This document shows positions 53,855 to 62,131 of a stretch of DNA of 64,000 bases, one piece after another. Under the pieces are notes generated by a model. The model was not told the origin of the DNA, did no database searches, and was given only the letters and a program-made list of their open reading frames with translations. Within the stretch, counting starts at the first letter, position 1; the number at the start of each line of letters is the position of its first letter. This DNA is from Vibrio sp. 10N (GTDB lineage Bacteria > Pseudomonadota > Gammaproteobacteria > Enterobacterales > Vibrionaceae): the NCBI RefSeq assembly GCF_036245475.1, contig NZ_BTPM01000002.1, positions 744,001-808,000 on the forward strand, given 5' to 3'. The position numbers and the translations under genes were made by a program.

Positions 53855-53956
53855 CGTATTGACTCCTTACTGCCCTTGTCACTCCTTCTGTTACATTAGA
53901 ATAGTCGCTAGTTAGCGGGGGCACCGCCTTTATTTCGAGTTTTTATAGAGCAAAGT

Positions 53957-54061
53957 CTATTGGTCTTCACTCTGCTCGGTTGTTTCAAATTCAGAGAGCA
54001 GTAGACCGATTTCAATTGCGTCCAACCACTCAAGCTCATGTTCGTTGATATCTCTTTCCAT
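53957..54061 (-). CDS. Predicted 34-residue acidic small protein
   Basis: A short ORF beginning MERDINEHELEWLDAIEIGL, then LLSEFETTEQSEDQ and TAG. It is strongly acidic (about eleven Asp/Glu) with an amphipathic helix. The ribosome-binding site AAGGA lies 8 bases before the ATG, which is close to ideal. It sits upstream of the EEP gene on the same strand, about 100 bases away, and may share its transcript. I know no named family. Its composition, start context and lack of any overlapping gene support it. Confidence 0.55.
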   Translation of the reverse strand: MERDINEHELEWLDAIEIGLLLSEFETTEQSEDQ

Positions 54062-54197
54062 GCTTGTATTCCTTTATCATGTCATTAAACGACAATGTAG
54101 TTACGCTATATGACATTAATAAGAAACCCAACTTACTCATACCATTTCCTTGAGCAAAGTCATTGTTAAACGATTGCTTCGTGCTTCAGCACTTGGG

Positions 54198-54272
54198 TGT
54201 AAACTTAACTTTACGTACGTATAAACATTATCGTACAAAGTGCTTGATCGTTAGCTTTTAGCACTGCATAAT
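54198..54272 (+). promoter_or_regulatory. Tandem TyrR boxes and promoter of the tyrP-like gene
   Basis: A strong TyrR box TGTAAA-N6-TTTACG (54198-54215, one mismatch to TGTAAA-N6-TTTACA) and a weaker box TATAAA-N6-CGTACA (54220-54237) are 22 bases apart centre to centre, two helical turns, the arrangement known for TyrR-controlled genes. A promoter TTGATC-N17-CATAAT follows (54244-54272), which puts the boxes near -72 and -50. Confidence 0.75.
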
Positions 54273-54361
54273 CCCACCAAAGTTAGAATTAGCGTCTATT
54301 AGTTTGACGAATTTAGTTTACATATCGCTAATCACCACCAAAGCGTAAAGAATTATATACA

Positions 54362-55603
54362 ATGCAATCAAAAGTTCTCGGAAGCACTCTTATCATCGCC
54401 GGCACCACTATAGGTGCGGGTATGCTTGCCCTTCCTATCGCCTCTGCTGGCATCGGGTTTGGTACCTCTCTGTTATTAATGGTTGGTCTATGGGCACTCA
54501 TGGCCTACACCGCACTGCTAATGGTTGAGTTACACCAATATGCTAACCATTCGGCAACATTACATACGCTTGCAAAACAGATCCTTGGAAAGAAAGGTAA
54601 GTACATCGCCAGCTTCGCTATGCTGTTTTTGTTTTACGCATTGTGCGCGGCTTACATTGCAGGTGGAGGTGGTCAATTTGCTGAGCGCTTAGAGATGGTA
54701 TTCGGTCTATCGTTGTCATCGACCACGGCAACTGTTGTGTTTACATTGATCGTTGCATTAACTGTTACCGTCGGTACGCATGCGGTGGACAAACTTAATC
54801 GAGTGTTGTTCACCATCAAACTGGTTGCCATGGGTAGTGTGCTTTTTTTGTTGGCACCTAATGTGACACAAGGCTACCTAACCAGCTTGCCGCTTCAACA
54901 AGGTTTGATCGTCGCGGCGATCCCTGTCGTCTTCACCTCATTTGGTTTTCACGGCAGTATTCCAGCGATTGTTAACTACCTAAAAGGCGATACCGCTTCG
55001 CTGCGTAAAGCCATCATTATCGGTTCGAGCCTTCCGTTGATCATTTACGTGTTTTGGCAGCTAGTGACGCTAGGCGTGGTACAGCAACAAACTCTGGTAG
55101 AGAACAGCGGTTTGTCTAACTTGATTTCTCTACTTTCAAGCACAGTTCATGTCGAGCGATTGGCAACCATTATTGGCGTTTTCGCAGACCTAGCGCTGGT
55201 AACCTCATTCTTAGGTGTGAGTTTGGGCTTGTTTGAATACTTGCGAGATTTAGGAAGCAAAGCATCAGCAAAGACACAGAAAGAGAAAGAAAGCGCGTTT
55301 ACTCATCGTGCGCTGGCGGCACTTATCACCTTCTTGCCACCTTTATGTTTTGCTCTGTTCTACCCACAAGGCTTTATTATGGCGTTGGGATACGCGGCAA
55401 TTGCCCTAGCCATACTGGCGATATTTTTGCCAACTGTCATGGTAGCGAAGACTCGCAAAGCCAAGTTGGCTCAAACTCAATCCGAAACGCACTATCAAAC
55501 TGGTGGTGGACAAGTTGCGCTGTACGTCGCAATGAGTGTAGGTCTGGTTATCGTTGTGGCTCAATTACTTGTAAGCTTTCATGTACTCCCAAGTCTCGGC
55601 TAG
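54362..55603 (+). CDS. Aromatic amino-acid transporter (TyrP/Mtr family)
   Basis: A 413-residue inner-membrane protein with 11 helices of the HAAAP family. The signature first helix is LIIAGTTIGAGMLALPIASA. FTSFGFHGSIPAIVNYLKGD is the next conserved block. It is more like TyrP (tyrosine) than Mtr, and the TyrR boxes upstream support an aromatic substrate, most likely tyrosine. It should work as a proton symporter. No clear Shine-Dalgarno is seen; the ATG follows an AT-rich leader. Confidence 0.92.
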   Translation: MQSKVLGSTLIIAGTTIGAGMLALPIASAGIGFGTSLLLMVGLWALMAYTALLMVELHQYANHSATLHTLAKQILGKKGKYIASFAMLFLFYALCAAYIAGGGGQFAERLEMVFGLSLSSTTATVVFTLIVALTVTVGTHAVDKLNRVLFTIKLVAMGSVLFLLAPNVTQGYLTSLPLQQGLIVAAIPVVFTSFGFHGSIPAIVNYLKGDTASLRKAIIIGSSLPLIIYVFWQLVTLGVVQQQTLVENSGLSNLISLLSSTVHVERLATIIGVFADLALVTSFLGVSLGLFEYLRDLGSKASAKTQKEKESAFTHRALAALITFLPPLCFALFYPQGFIMALGYAAIALAILAIFLPTVMVAKTRKAKLAQTQSETHYQTGGGQVALYVAMSVGLVIVVAQLLVSFHVLPSLG

Positions 55604-55681
55604 TTTTAGTGATCAAAATCACACCTATGATGTATAGCACTAAAGATATTTCATAAAAAGTCGATATCATACTCATTAATT

Positions 55682-55701
55682 AAGCCCCTCTGGGGCTTTT
55701 T
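55682..55701 (+). terminator. Terminator after the tyrP-like gene
   Basis: Stem AAGCCCC / GGGGCTT with a TCT loop and a T-run. Confidence 0.9.
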
Positions 55702-55748
55702 CATGTCTATTCAATTCAATAATAACAATATCACTCACGGAGCCGCCC

Positions 55749-57185
55749 ATGAGAGAAGTACAATTTAGAAAAATCGACGCATTTTTTATTAAGCTGTCGA
55801 TCAACGACAAAGTATGGATAGTGTTTGCACTGTTTTTTGCCGCACTTTCCTTCTCCTCTGTCTCCCGCTATCAAGATGCCATCTCAAATTCTGAATCCAA
55901 AGCTATCAGTCAGGTCGAGTCGAGCCTTACAGCGTATTTAGAAACAGCAAACGCCGCCGGCGATATGTCGCTACTTAAAAAGCTTGGTGTAACCGAGGGT
56001 TATGTTCAATCTGCTGGTATAAACAATGGCATCGTGTCTACTAATGCAAGAGGAAGCGACGGAAAAAATTACTCGTTAAGCATTCCAATGAAAAGCGAGT
56101 TAGAACAAGCAAAATCTGATGCGCTTACTAGCCTGGCACTGACTTATCTTTGGGTGATCCCATTTGGTATTTTCAGCTATTGGTTAGCGACTTTCCTTGG
56201 CGGCGCCCTATTCACGCTTTACACAACAGTCAATAAAATTGCCGATGGTGACTTAACCTCTCGCCTTAACTTTGTTGCTGGCCGTGATGAATTTGGCACT
56301 ATTGGTGTTGCGCTCGATCAAGCTATGGATACGCTGACCGAACTTGTCACGACCGTAAAAACGTCTGCCACCAGCTTGGAAGAGACTGCCTCTTCATTCC
56401 ATGAAGAGATGGCTCGCAGTAACAGCCAGATCAATAACCAATATGCATCATTGGATTCTGTTGCAACGGCAATGGAGCAAATGACGGCGTCGGCACAAGA
56501 AGTGTCTAACATCTCTTCACAGTCCAACCTGCAAGCAGAAGAAGACAGCAAACAAGTTGAACAAAGCTATCAACGTGTTCAACAAGCGATTGGTGACATC
56601 AACCAGCTTTCAGCGTATATCGAAGAGGCATCTCACTCCGTTGCGGCTCTTACCGATAACACAACGCAGATTAACGAAGTGATCACCACGATCAACGCTA
56701 TTTCTGAACAGACTAACCTACTGGCCCTTAATGCGGCTATCGAAGCAGCGCGTGCTGGTGAACAAGGTCGTGGTTTTGCCGTTGTTGCCGATGAAGTTCG
56801 CACACTGGCTAGTCGTACTCAAGCCGCTACCGTTGAAATTCAAGCCATGATTGAGAAGTTGCAATCAGAAAGTCAGAACATCGCTGAAATCACGCAGCAA
56901 ACCGTTGAGCAAGCTCAATCCAGTAGTAGCTTAATTGGTGAGATTGGTAGTGACGTGAACTCAATTGCGGATTCTTCTCGCGCAGTGATGGATATGAGCA
57001 CACAGATCTCCACTTCAGCCGCCGAGCAAAGCAGTGTCGCATCGGAAATTGCGACTGAGCTTAGTGATATTCGTACCCAATCTGCCACGATCCGTGAAGT
57101 TGCTGAAAACAGCGAAATTGGTGTAGCAAACCTATCTAAGGCAACAAGAGTGCTGAGTGAAGTGTTGTCACGCTACCGCACTTAA
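55749..57185 (+). CDS. Methyl-accepting chemotaxis protein
   Basis: A 478-residue chemoreceptor. Helix 1 (about 23-42), a very small periplasmic part (about 43-118), helix 2 (about 125-150), HAMP (about 150-205) and a cytoplasmic signalling coiled coil whose hairpin tip is QTNLLALNAAIEAARAGEQG followed by RGFAVVADEVRTLA, the canonical CheA/CheW-binding region. The C-terminus lacks a CheR-tether pentapeptide. The small periplasmic domain suggests a sensor other than the usual four-helix or dCache type; the ligand is unknown. Own terminator. Confidence 0.93.
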   Translation: MREVQFRKIDAFFIKLSINDKVWIVFALFFAALSFSSVSRYQDAISNSESKAISQVESSLTAYLETANAAGDMSLLKKLGVTEGYVQSAGINNGIVSTNARGSDGKNYSLSIPMKSELEQAKSDALTSLALTYLWVIPFGIFSYWLATFLGGALFTLYTTVNKIADGDLTSRLNFVAGRDEFGTIGVALDQAMDTLTELVTTVKTSATSLEETASSFHEEMARSNSQINNQYASLDSVATAMEQMTASAQEVSNISSQSNLQAEEDSKQVEQSYQRVQQAIGDINQLSAYIEEASHSVAALTDNTTQINEVITTINAISEQTNLLALNAAIEAARAGEQGRGFAVVADEVRTLASRTQAATVEIQAMIEKLQSESQNIAEITQQTVEQAQSSSSLIGEIGSDVNSIADSSRAVMDMSTQISTSAAEQSSVASEIATELSDIRTQSATIREVAENSEIGVANLSKATRVLSEVLSRYRT

Positions 57186-57211
57186 CAAAAAGAATGTTTA
57201 GCCATAAAGCC

Positions 57212-57243
57212 AAAATAGACCAGTTCAGCTGGTCTATTTTTTT
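57212..57243. terminator. Terminator after the chemoreceptor gene
   Basis: Stem AAAATAGACCAG / CTGGTCTATTTT with loop TTCAG and a long T-run. Confidence 0.95.
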
Positions 57244-57401
57244 ATCCACTCACATTGACAGCATCAATGATTTCGAGTCATTCACTAATATTAGTGATAT
57301 AAGTCGCATTACATCATTCAATTCACGGGTAATGCAAGTGAGATACACTGAACGGTATTACAATCAATAAAACAAGCCAATCCTCAAACAAGAGGGGTTT
57401 T

Positions 57402-57614
57402 ATGAGCAAATCTAAACCTTCGCATCAGCCACTGGGATTATGTCCCGTGTGTGGCTCTGATGAAGGACTACTATCTGAAGATGCTGAGACATTTATATGT
57501 GCAGACTGTGGCTATTTTACTCGCCAATTTTCTCAACATAGTCTCATCGTGTACCAAAGCACACAGTTTCAGAATCATGTCCCGCGCATCAAACATGTTC
57601 ATCTGATGCACTAA
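57402..57614 (+). CDS. Small zinc-ribbon protein
   Basis: A 70-residue protein with a CxxC...CxxC zinc ribbon: LCPVCGSDEG (13-22) and FICADCGYF (about 31-39). The C-terminus is His-rich (NHVPRIKHVHLMH). Such short ribbons are often partners in transcription or stress. AGAGGGG lies before the ATG. No named family recognised. Its end lies 17 bases from the convergent HAD gene. Confidence 0.75.
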   Translation: MSKSKPSHQPLGLCPVCGSDEGLLSEDAETFICADCGYFTRQFSQHSLIVYQSTQFQNHVPRIKHVHLMH

Positions 57615-57630
57615 CGTTTCGCTGTCTCTA

Positions 57631-58281
57631 CTACTCTGCCGTCTCGATGTATTTGATTACCTCATTCATCGAGGTCAGGCAGGTACTGGCATTTTGCTGA
57701 TAGTCACATGAAAGTGCAAAATGGATGGTTTGAATGCCTGCAGCAACGCCCATTTTGACGCCTTTTGCAGTATCGTCGATATACAAACACTCATCAGGTA
57801 AAAATCCCATTATGGTCACGGCATATTGCAGTAAATCCGGTTCAGGCTTCCAACTGTTGGCATCAAAGGCCGAAATAACACGATTACAAAAACGCTGTTC
57901 TAGACCTACCGTCGCCAGCATTTTCTTTGCTTTTTCAGTAGGACTATTTGTGACAACACAGTATTCAATATTCGACTGTTCAAGATAGTCCAGCAACTCA
58001 ACAGCCCCCTCCATGGGTCTTAGCTGTTCTTCAAACAAGCGCTGCGTTTGCTCTCTGTAGATAGGTTCTAGCAAGTCGAGGGAAACATGGCTGCCCGCCA
58101 GTTCTTGAGCTGACGTCAAAACGTCCGCAATTTTCCCGCCTGAAAAATTATCCAATACGGCTTCCAGTCGGAGTGTCACCCCGACTTGAGCGAAAGTTTC
58201 CACTATTGCTACGCAACACAAACGCTCGCTATCCACTAATGTGCCATCACAATCAAACAACACACATTTAATACTAGACAT
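57631..58281 (-). CDS. HAD-superfamily phosphatase (YieH-like)
   Basis: A 216-residue HAD subfamily IA hydrolase. Motif 1 VLFDCDGTLVDSE (catalytic Asp pair), motif 2 CVVTNSPTEKAK, the Lys in WKPEPDLLQYA and motif 4 CLYIDDTAKGVKMG are all present. A helical cap lies at about 15-85. Closest in layout to YieH-type phosphatases acting on sugar phosphates such as 6-phosphogluconate. ATG 58281 chosen over the upstream start at 58305. Confidence 0.9.
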   Translation of the reverse strand: MSSIKCVLFDCDGTLVDSERLCCVAIVETFAQVGVTLRLEAVLDNFSGGKIADVLTSAQELAGSHVSLDLLEPIYREQTQRLFEEQLRPMEGAVELLDYLEQSNIEYCVVTNSPTEKAKKMLATVGLEQRFCNRVISAFDANSWKPEPDLLQYAVTIMGFLPDECLYIDDTAKGVKMGVAAGIQTIHFALSCDYQQNASTCLTSMNEVIKYIETAE

Positions 58282-58406
58282 GATGTACTCAACGACCTTT
58301 TGCACTTAATTTTCGTTGAATATTAATACACTTCTGCGTCTCAGAAGGCGATGGAAACGAAAGTTTAGACGTTTCAAGCCAGCAAAATTCGAAACTCAGT
58401 GATTGA

Positions 58407-58907
58407 TCACCGTTTTTCCAACCAAACCTGTGAATTAGTTGCAATCTCGGCACTTTGTATTAAAGAAGCGACTATCTCAGTGAGTTTTGTATCATCGCAC
58501 ACCCCATCGATCGCGACGTCAGAAACGAGCGTGACTTGCTGATCTCGAGTTAGCATCGCAGCAGCAACCGGCTCTCCGTTTTGAAAACCGACATAAAGTT
58601 CGTGATTGGGTTCCACAATAATTTGAGTGAGAAACTCAACGATAAGCTGTTGATGCTCATCATTATCCCATCGCTTTGAATGCAGTAACGAGAACATAAT
58701 GGTCAGGCGATGAAAATCGACCAGGTGCCACTCTGTCTGGCTCTCTACAACAACTGGGACGTCAAACGGTTCAAGATAGCAGCTCGAAATTGCTGCTAGG
58801 TAGAGATCTCGCCCTTTAAGGCTCTCTTTAGTTGGGTACCCACCTTCTACTTGATTAGCCAGCCACTGATTCTTTTGATTGTGGAGGCGCGTAGCTATGT
58901 CTTTCAT
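58407..58907 (-). CDS. Protein of unknown function, possible acetyltransferase-like fold
   Basis: A 166-residue soluble protein. The C-terminal half HELYVGFQNGEPVAAAMLTR and VTLVSDVAID resembles the central strands of GNAT acetyltransferases, but the acetyl-CoA-binding loop (Q/R-x-x-G-x-G/A) is not seen, so this is weak. AGGAT precedes the ATG. It is divergent from creA, 72 bases away. Confidence 0.65.
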   Translation of the reverse strand: MKDIATRLHNQKNQWLANQVEGGYPTKESLKGRDLYLAAISSCYLEPFDVPVVVESQTEWHLVDFHRLTIMFSLLHSKRWDNDEHQQLIVEFLTQIIVEPNHELYVGFQNGEPVAAAMLTRDQQVTLVSDVAIDGVCDDTKLTEIVASLIQSAEIATNSQVWLEKR

Positions 58908-58979
58908 ATCAATCCTATTCGATTTTTCGGGTAACCTTAGTTATGGTATACAAAAGCCTAATTTAAAAAGGAATCCTTT

Positions 58980-59456
58980 ATGCTTAAAAAGCTTTTGCTG
59001 GTCCCGCTTGTCACGTTGGCCTTATCTGGCTGTGGTGACAAAGAGGTGGGAGACGTGTCGCTCGGTATGTTCACATTAAAAGATATTAAACTCAACACTC
59101 TTGATGATCCGATCGTCACTGGTGTCACCTGCCATGTTGCCAGCATTGAGGCAGATTTAAGTCTCGCGGACCCAAGTGACAGTTCTATCTCGTGTCGCCA
59201 AACGGGAGAAATCACCTCAGATATGATCGCCCAAATAGACAAATCCAAGTCTGGTGAAGTTGTCTTCAAGAAATCAAAAAGTATTTTTTTCAAGAGTATG
59301 AAAGTACGTAGAATCTACGATGCCGATAACCAAACCTTGATGTATTTGTCCTACTCGACAAAGGAAACATCAGGTAGCTTCAAACACAGTCTATCGACAG
59401 TACCCCTATGGGGAACCAAGGCTTACCAAGACGCTCCTGTAACAGTAGACGAGTAG
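58980..59456 (+). CDS. creA: CreA family lipoprotein
   Basis: A 158-residue exported protein with lipobox ALSGC (Cys about 18). The family core is KDIKLNTLDDPIVTGVTCHV, SISCRQTGEI, KSIFFKSMKVRRIYDADN and the C-terminal VPLWGTKAY. CreA is widespread in proteobacteria but its function remains unknown. E. coli creA precedes creBCD; here it stands alone with a hairpin behind it. Confidence 0.92.
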   Translation: MLKKLLLVPLVTLALSGCGDKEVGDVSLGMFTLKDIKLNTLDDPIVTGVTCHVASIEADLSLADPSDSSISCRQTGEITSDMIAQIDKSKSGEVVFKKSKSIFFKSMKVRRIYDADNQTLMYLSYSTKETSGSFKHSLSTVPLWGTKAYQDAPVTVDE

Positions 59457-59465
59457 TCATTTTCC

Positions 59466-59498
59466 ATTAAGCCAGCTCTTTATTAAGGCTGGCTTAAT
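59466..59498. terminator. Terminator between creA and the PAS-GGDEF gene
   Basis: Stem ATTAAGCCAGC / GCTGGCTTAAT with an 11-base loop. T-runs are weak. Confidence 0.65.
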
Positions 59499-59502
59499 GT
59501 CA

Positions 59503-60444
59503 CTAACGGCACGCCTGTTTGCTCTCACATTGAGCGCAGTGGGTAATGTGCGATTGCTTATCACAATAAACCAACGTCATGTTTTTGCCTTTCTTTTCAC
59601 GTTTCACCGTCATCAACGCACCGTCTGCTTTTGCAATGAGCAAGCCAGAGTTACCATCCGTCAGTTGTGATACGCCAAGACTGATATTAATAGGAAACGC
59701 CTGCCCTTCAGAAGAGACAAATTGATAGTCTGCAATGGCAGCTCGCAGACGCTCTGCCACTTGATAAGCAGCAAGTAACGGCGTTAAGGGCAACAGCAAG
59801 GCAAATTCATCACCACCAAAACGAAAACAATAATCTTCCTCTCTTAGAGAAGACTCCATCAGCGTTGCTACTTTTCTTAACACGTAGTCGCCAACACTGT
59901 GGCCGTAGTTATCATTGATGCTTTTGAAATTATCGATATCAAGCATGACATACGACAATGGTTTGTTATGTCTAAGGTGGGAAGCGATTTCCCTTTTAAG
60001 CTGCAATTCTAAGAAGCGACGATTGTATACGCCGGTAAGTACATCTCGAATAGCTAGGTACTCATACTCGTCTCTCTTCGCAATCGTCTCCGATATATCG
60101 ATCGCCAAACCGAAGATACCAGAAACATTGCCTTCATCATCATAGATAGGCGTTTTTAGAGTTTGATAGTGATGAACTTCACCATGGATATCCATGCTTT
60201 TCTCGACTTGAGACAGTGACTCCCCTTCCAGCACTTTTCGATCATGTTGAATAAGGTCATGGCTGTGTTGCAGATCAAAGAACTGAGTATCATCATCGCC
60301 AATAATCTCTTCTGCTGGTTTACCAAATAATCGACAAACGGCTTCATTGACATAGGTATAACGAGCATGCTGATCTTTAACAAAAAAGTAGCAATCTAAA
60401 CGACTTAACACCGCTCTAATTTCATCGACACTGAGATTTTTCAT
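59503..60444 (-). CDS. PAS-GGDEF diguanylate cyclase with Cys-rich tail
   Basis: A 313-residue cytoplasmic protein. It has a PAS domain (about 10-120: DCYFFVKDQHARYTYVNEAV) and a GGDEF domain (about 130-290) with DVLTGVYNRRFLE, MLDIDNFKSINDNYGHSVGD and the intact active site FRFGGDEFALL, so c-di-GMP synthesis is expected. An inhibitory-site RxxD is probably absent before GGDEF. The last 20 residues hold four cysteines (CDKQSHITHCAQCESKQACR), an unusual cluster that may bind metal or react to redox state. The start is ATG 60444 or 60450. Confidence 0.92.
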   Translation of the reverse strand: MKNLSVDEIRAVLSRLDCYFFVKDQHARYTYVNEAVCRLFGKPAEEIIGDDDTQFFDLQHSHDLIQHDRKVLEGESLSQVEKSMDIHGEVHHYQTLKTPIYDDEGNVSGIFGLAIDISETIAKRDEYEYLAIRDVLTGVYNRRFLELQLKREIASHLRHNKPLSYVMLDIDNFKSINDNYGHSVGDYVLRKVATLMESSLREEDYCFRFGGDEFALLLPLTPLLAAYQVAERLRAAIADYQFVSSEGQAFPINISLGVSQLTDGNSGLLIAKADGALMTVKREKKGKNMTLVYCDKQSHITHCAQCESKQACR

Positions 60445-60658
60445 GTCCATTACTCGCGCCCCCTACCGTATCTTCACATTGAACAGTATTGCATATTGTC
60501 ACATTTTCCGTACGGCAATCGGTTCAGTTTGTGAACTCTGCCCTAGGTAGAAAGCGAACCAAAACCGAAACAACTCACAAATTCAATGCAATTTCATGAA
60601 ACACAAGTAAACATCTTGTGATATCATGCCGCCAAATTTTGATCCGCTAGCGTTTATT

Positions 60659-61966
60659 ATGAAATTTCCTGGACAACGTAAGTCAAAACATTATTTCCCA
60701 ACCAGCAAGAAAGACCTCTCGGTCAGTCAAGCGCAGTCAGCGCCAAAACTGTACCGCCCAACGATCGTTGGTGTCGGTCAGACCATCGTTGATATCGAGG
60801 CTCGTGTCGATGATGACTTCTTAGCTAAATACGAACTGAGTAAAGGACACTCGCTAGTATTAGAAGAGAGCAAAGCGGACGCTCTTTACGCTGAACTGGT
60901 TGAGAAAGAACTGATCACTCACCAATTCCCTGGTGATACCATCGGCAACACGCTCCACAACTACTCTGTACTTGCTGACAGCAAATCTGTGTTACTTGGC
61001 GTCATGTCGAAAAACATCCAAGTAGGTTCTTACGGCTATCGTTACCTTTGCCGTACATCTTCAAGAATGAACCTTAACCACCTGCAAACCGTAGATGGCC
61101 CAATTGGACGTTGTTACACCCTCATTACTGATGACGGCGAACGTACTTTTGCCATCAACGAAGGTGAAATGAACCAACTGCGTCCAGAAAGTATTCCTGA
61201 ATCCGTATTTAATAAAGCGTCTGCGCTCGTGGTTTCTTCTTATTTGATGCGCGGTAAGCCAGAAGATCCAATGCCACAAGCGGTTGCTAGAGCAGTTGAG
61301 ATCGCAAAACAAAAATCGGTTCCTGTGGTTCTCACTCTTGGTACCAAGTGGGTGATCGAAGGGAATGAAAAGTTCTGGCAAGATTACATCCAAGAGAACG
61401 TCACCATTTTGGCGATGAACGAAGAGGAAGGCCAGGCTCTCACCGGCTTTGCCGACCCATTACAAGCGGCGGACAAAGCACTAGATTGGGTTGATTTAGT
61501 ACTGTGCACCGCAGGTCCGGATGGTCTTTACATGGCTGGATACTGTGACAACGTCACCCTTCGTGAAACGACCCATGACTTACTGTCGTCAGAACACTTT
61601 ACCGAATTCAACCAGTTCGAATTCAGCCGTGCTATGCGCAAACAAGACTGTACTGACCCACAAAAAGTCTACTCGCACATCGGCCCTTATCTAGGTGGCC
61701 CGCTAGAGATCAAAAACACGAATGGAGCTGGTGATGGCGCACTTTCCGCGTTACTTCATGATATGACGGCTAACTCGTTCCATAACAAAAATGTGCCTGA
61801 CTCCGACAAGCATGTGGCGCCATGTTTGACGTACTCGTCGCTCTCTCAGATTTGTAAATATGCAAACCGTGTTAGCTATGAAGTGTTAACACAACACTCA
61901 CCTAGACTGACGCGTGCCCTTCCAGAAAGGGAAGACAGCCTAGAAGAAGCATACTGGGATCGTTAA
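60659..61966 (+). CDS. gsk: Inosine-guanosine kinase
   Basis: A 435-residue PfkB-family sugar/nucleoside kinase, essentially the length of E. coli Gsk. It phosphorylates guanosine and inosine for purine salvage. N-terminal MKFPGQRKSKHYFP and IVGVGQTIVDIEARVDDDFL are characteristic. PfkB motif 2, with the catalytic Asp, is NTNGAGDGALSALLHD. ATG 60659 chosen over 60626 because it begins the conserved N-terminus; no clear ribosome-binding site. A weak PurR-like sequence lies 130 bases upstream. Confidence 0.95.
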   Translation: MKFPGQRKSKHYFPTSKKDLSVSQAQSAPKLYRPTIVGVGQTIVDIEARVDDDFLAKYELSKGHSLVLEESKADALYAELVEKELITHQFPGDTIGNTLHNYSVLADSKSVLLGVMSKNIQVGSYGYRYLCRTSSRMNLNHLQTVDGPIGRCYTLITDDGERTFAINEGEMNQLRPESIPESVFNKASALVVSSYLMRGKPEDPMPQAVARAVEIAKQKSVPVVLTLGTKWVIEGNEKFWQDYIQENVTILAMNEEEGQALTGFADPLQAADKALDWVDLVLCTAGPDGLYMAGYCDNVTLRETTHDLLSSEHFTEFNQFEFSRAMRKQDCTDPQKVYSHIGPYLGGPLEIKNTNGAGDGALSALLHDMTANSFHNKNVPDSDKHVAPCLTYSSLSQICKYANRVSYEVLTQHSPRLTRALPEREDSLEEAYWDR

Positions 61967-61989
61967 AAAGGGGCTTCGGCCCTTTTTTT
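61965..61989 (+). terminator. Terminator after gsk
   Basis: Stem AAAGGGGC / GCCCTTTT closed by a TTCG tetraloop, followed by a T-run. Confidence 0.93.
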
Positions 61990-62053
61990 GTTTCTAAATC
62001 ATTCAACTGTTGAGGTACTGGTCAATATTAGTACAACACACCAAATATTTAGC

Positions 62054-62101
62054 TTTACAAAGCATTTTTAACCAGTATTATCCTGACGCAAACGTTTTCC
62101 T
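62054..62101 (+). promoter_or_regulatory. Promoter and PurR operator of fhs
   Basis: The sequence ACGCAAACGTTTTCCT at 62086-62101 matches the PurR consensus (A-N-G-C-A-A-N-C-G-N-T-T-N-C-N-T) at every fixed position. A promoter TTTACA-N16-TATTAT (62054-62081) lies just upstream, so the operator covers the expected transcription start. Repression by PurR with hypoxanthine or guanine is expected. Confidence 0.88.
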
Positions 62102-62131
62102 CAACAATTTTGTGGATTTTAAGGACCGTTA

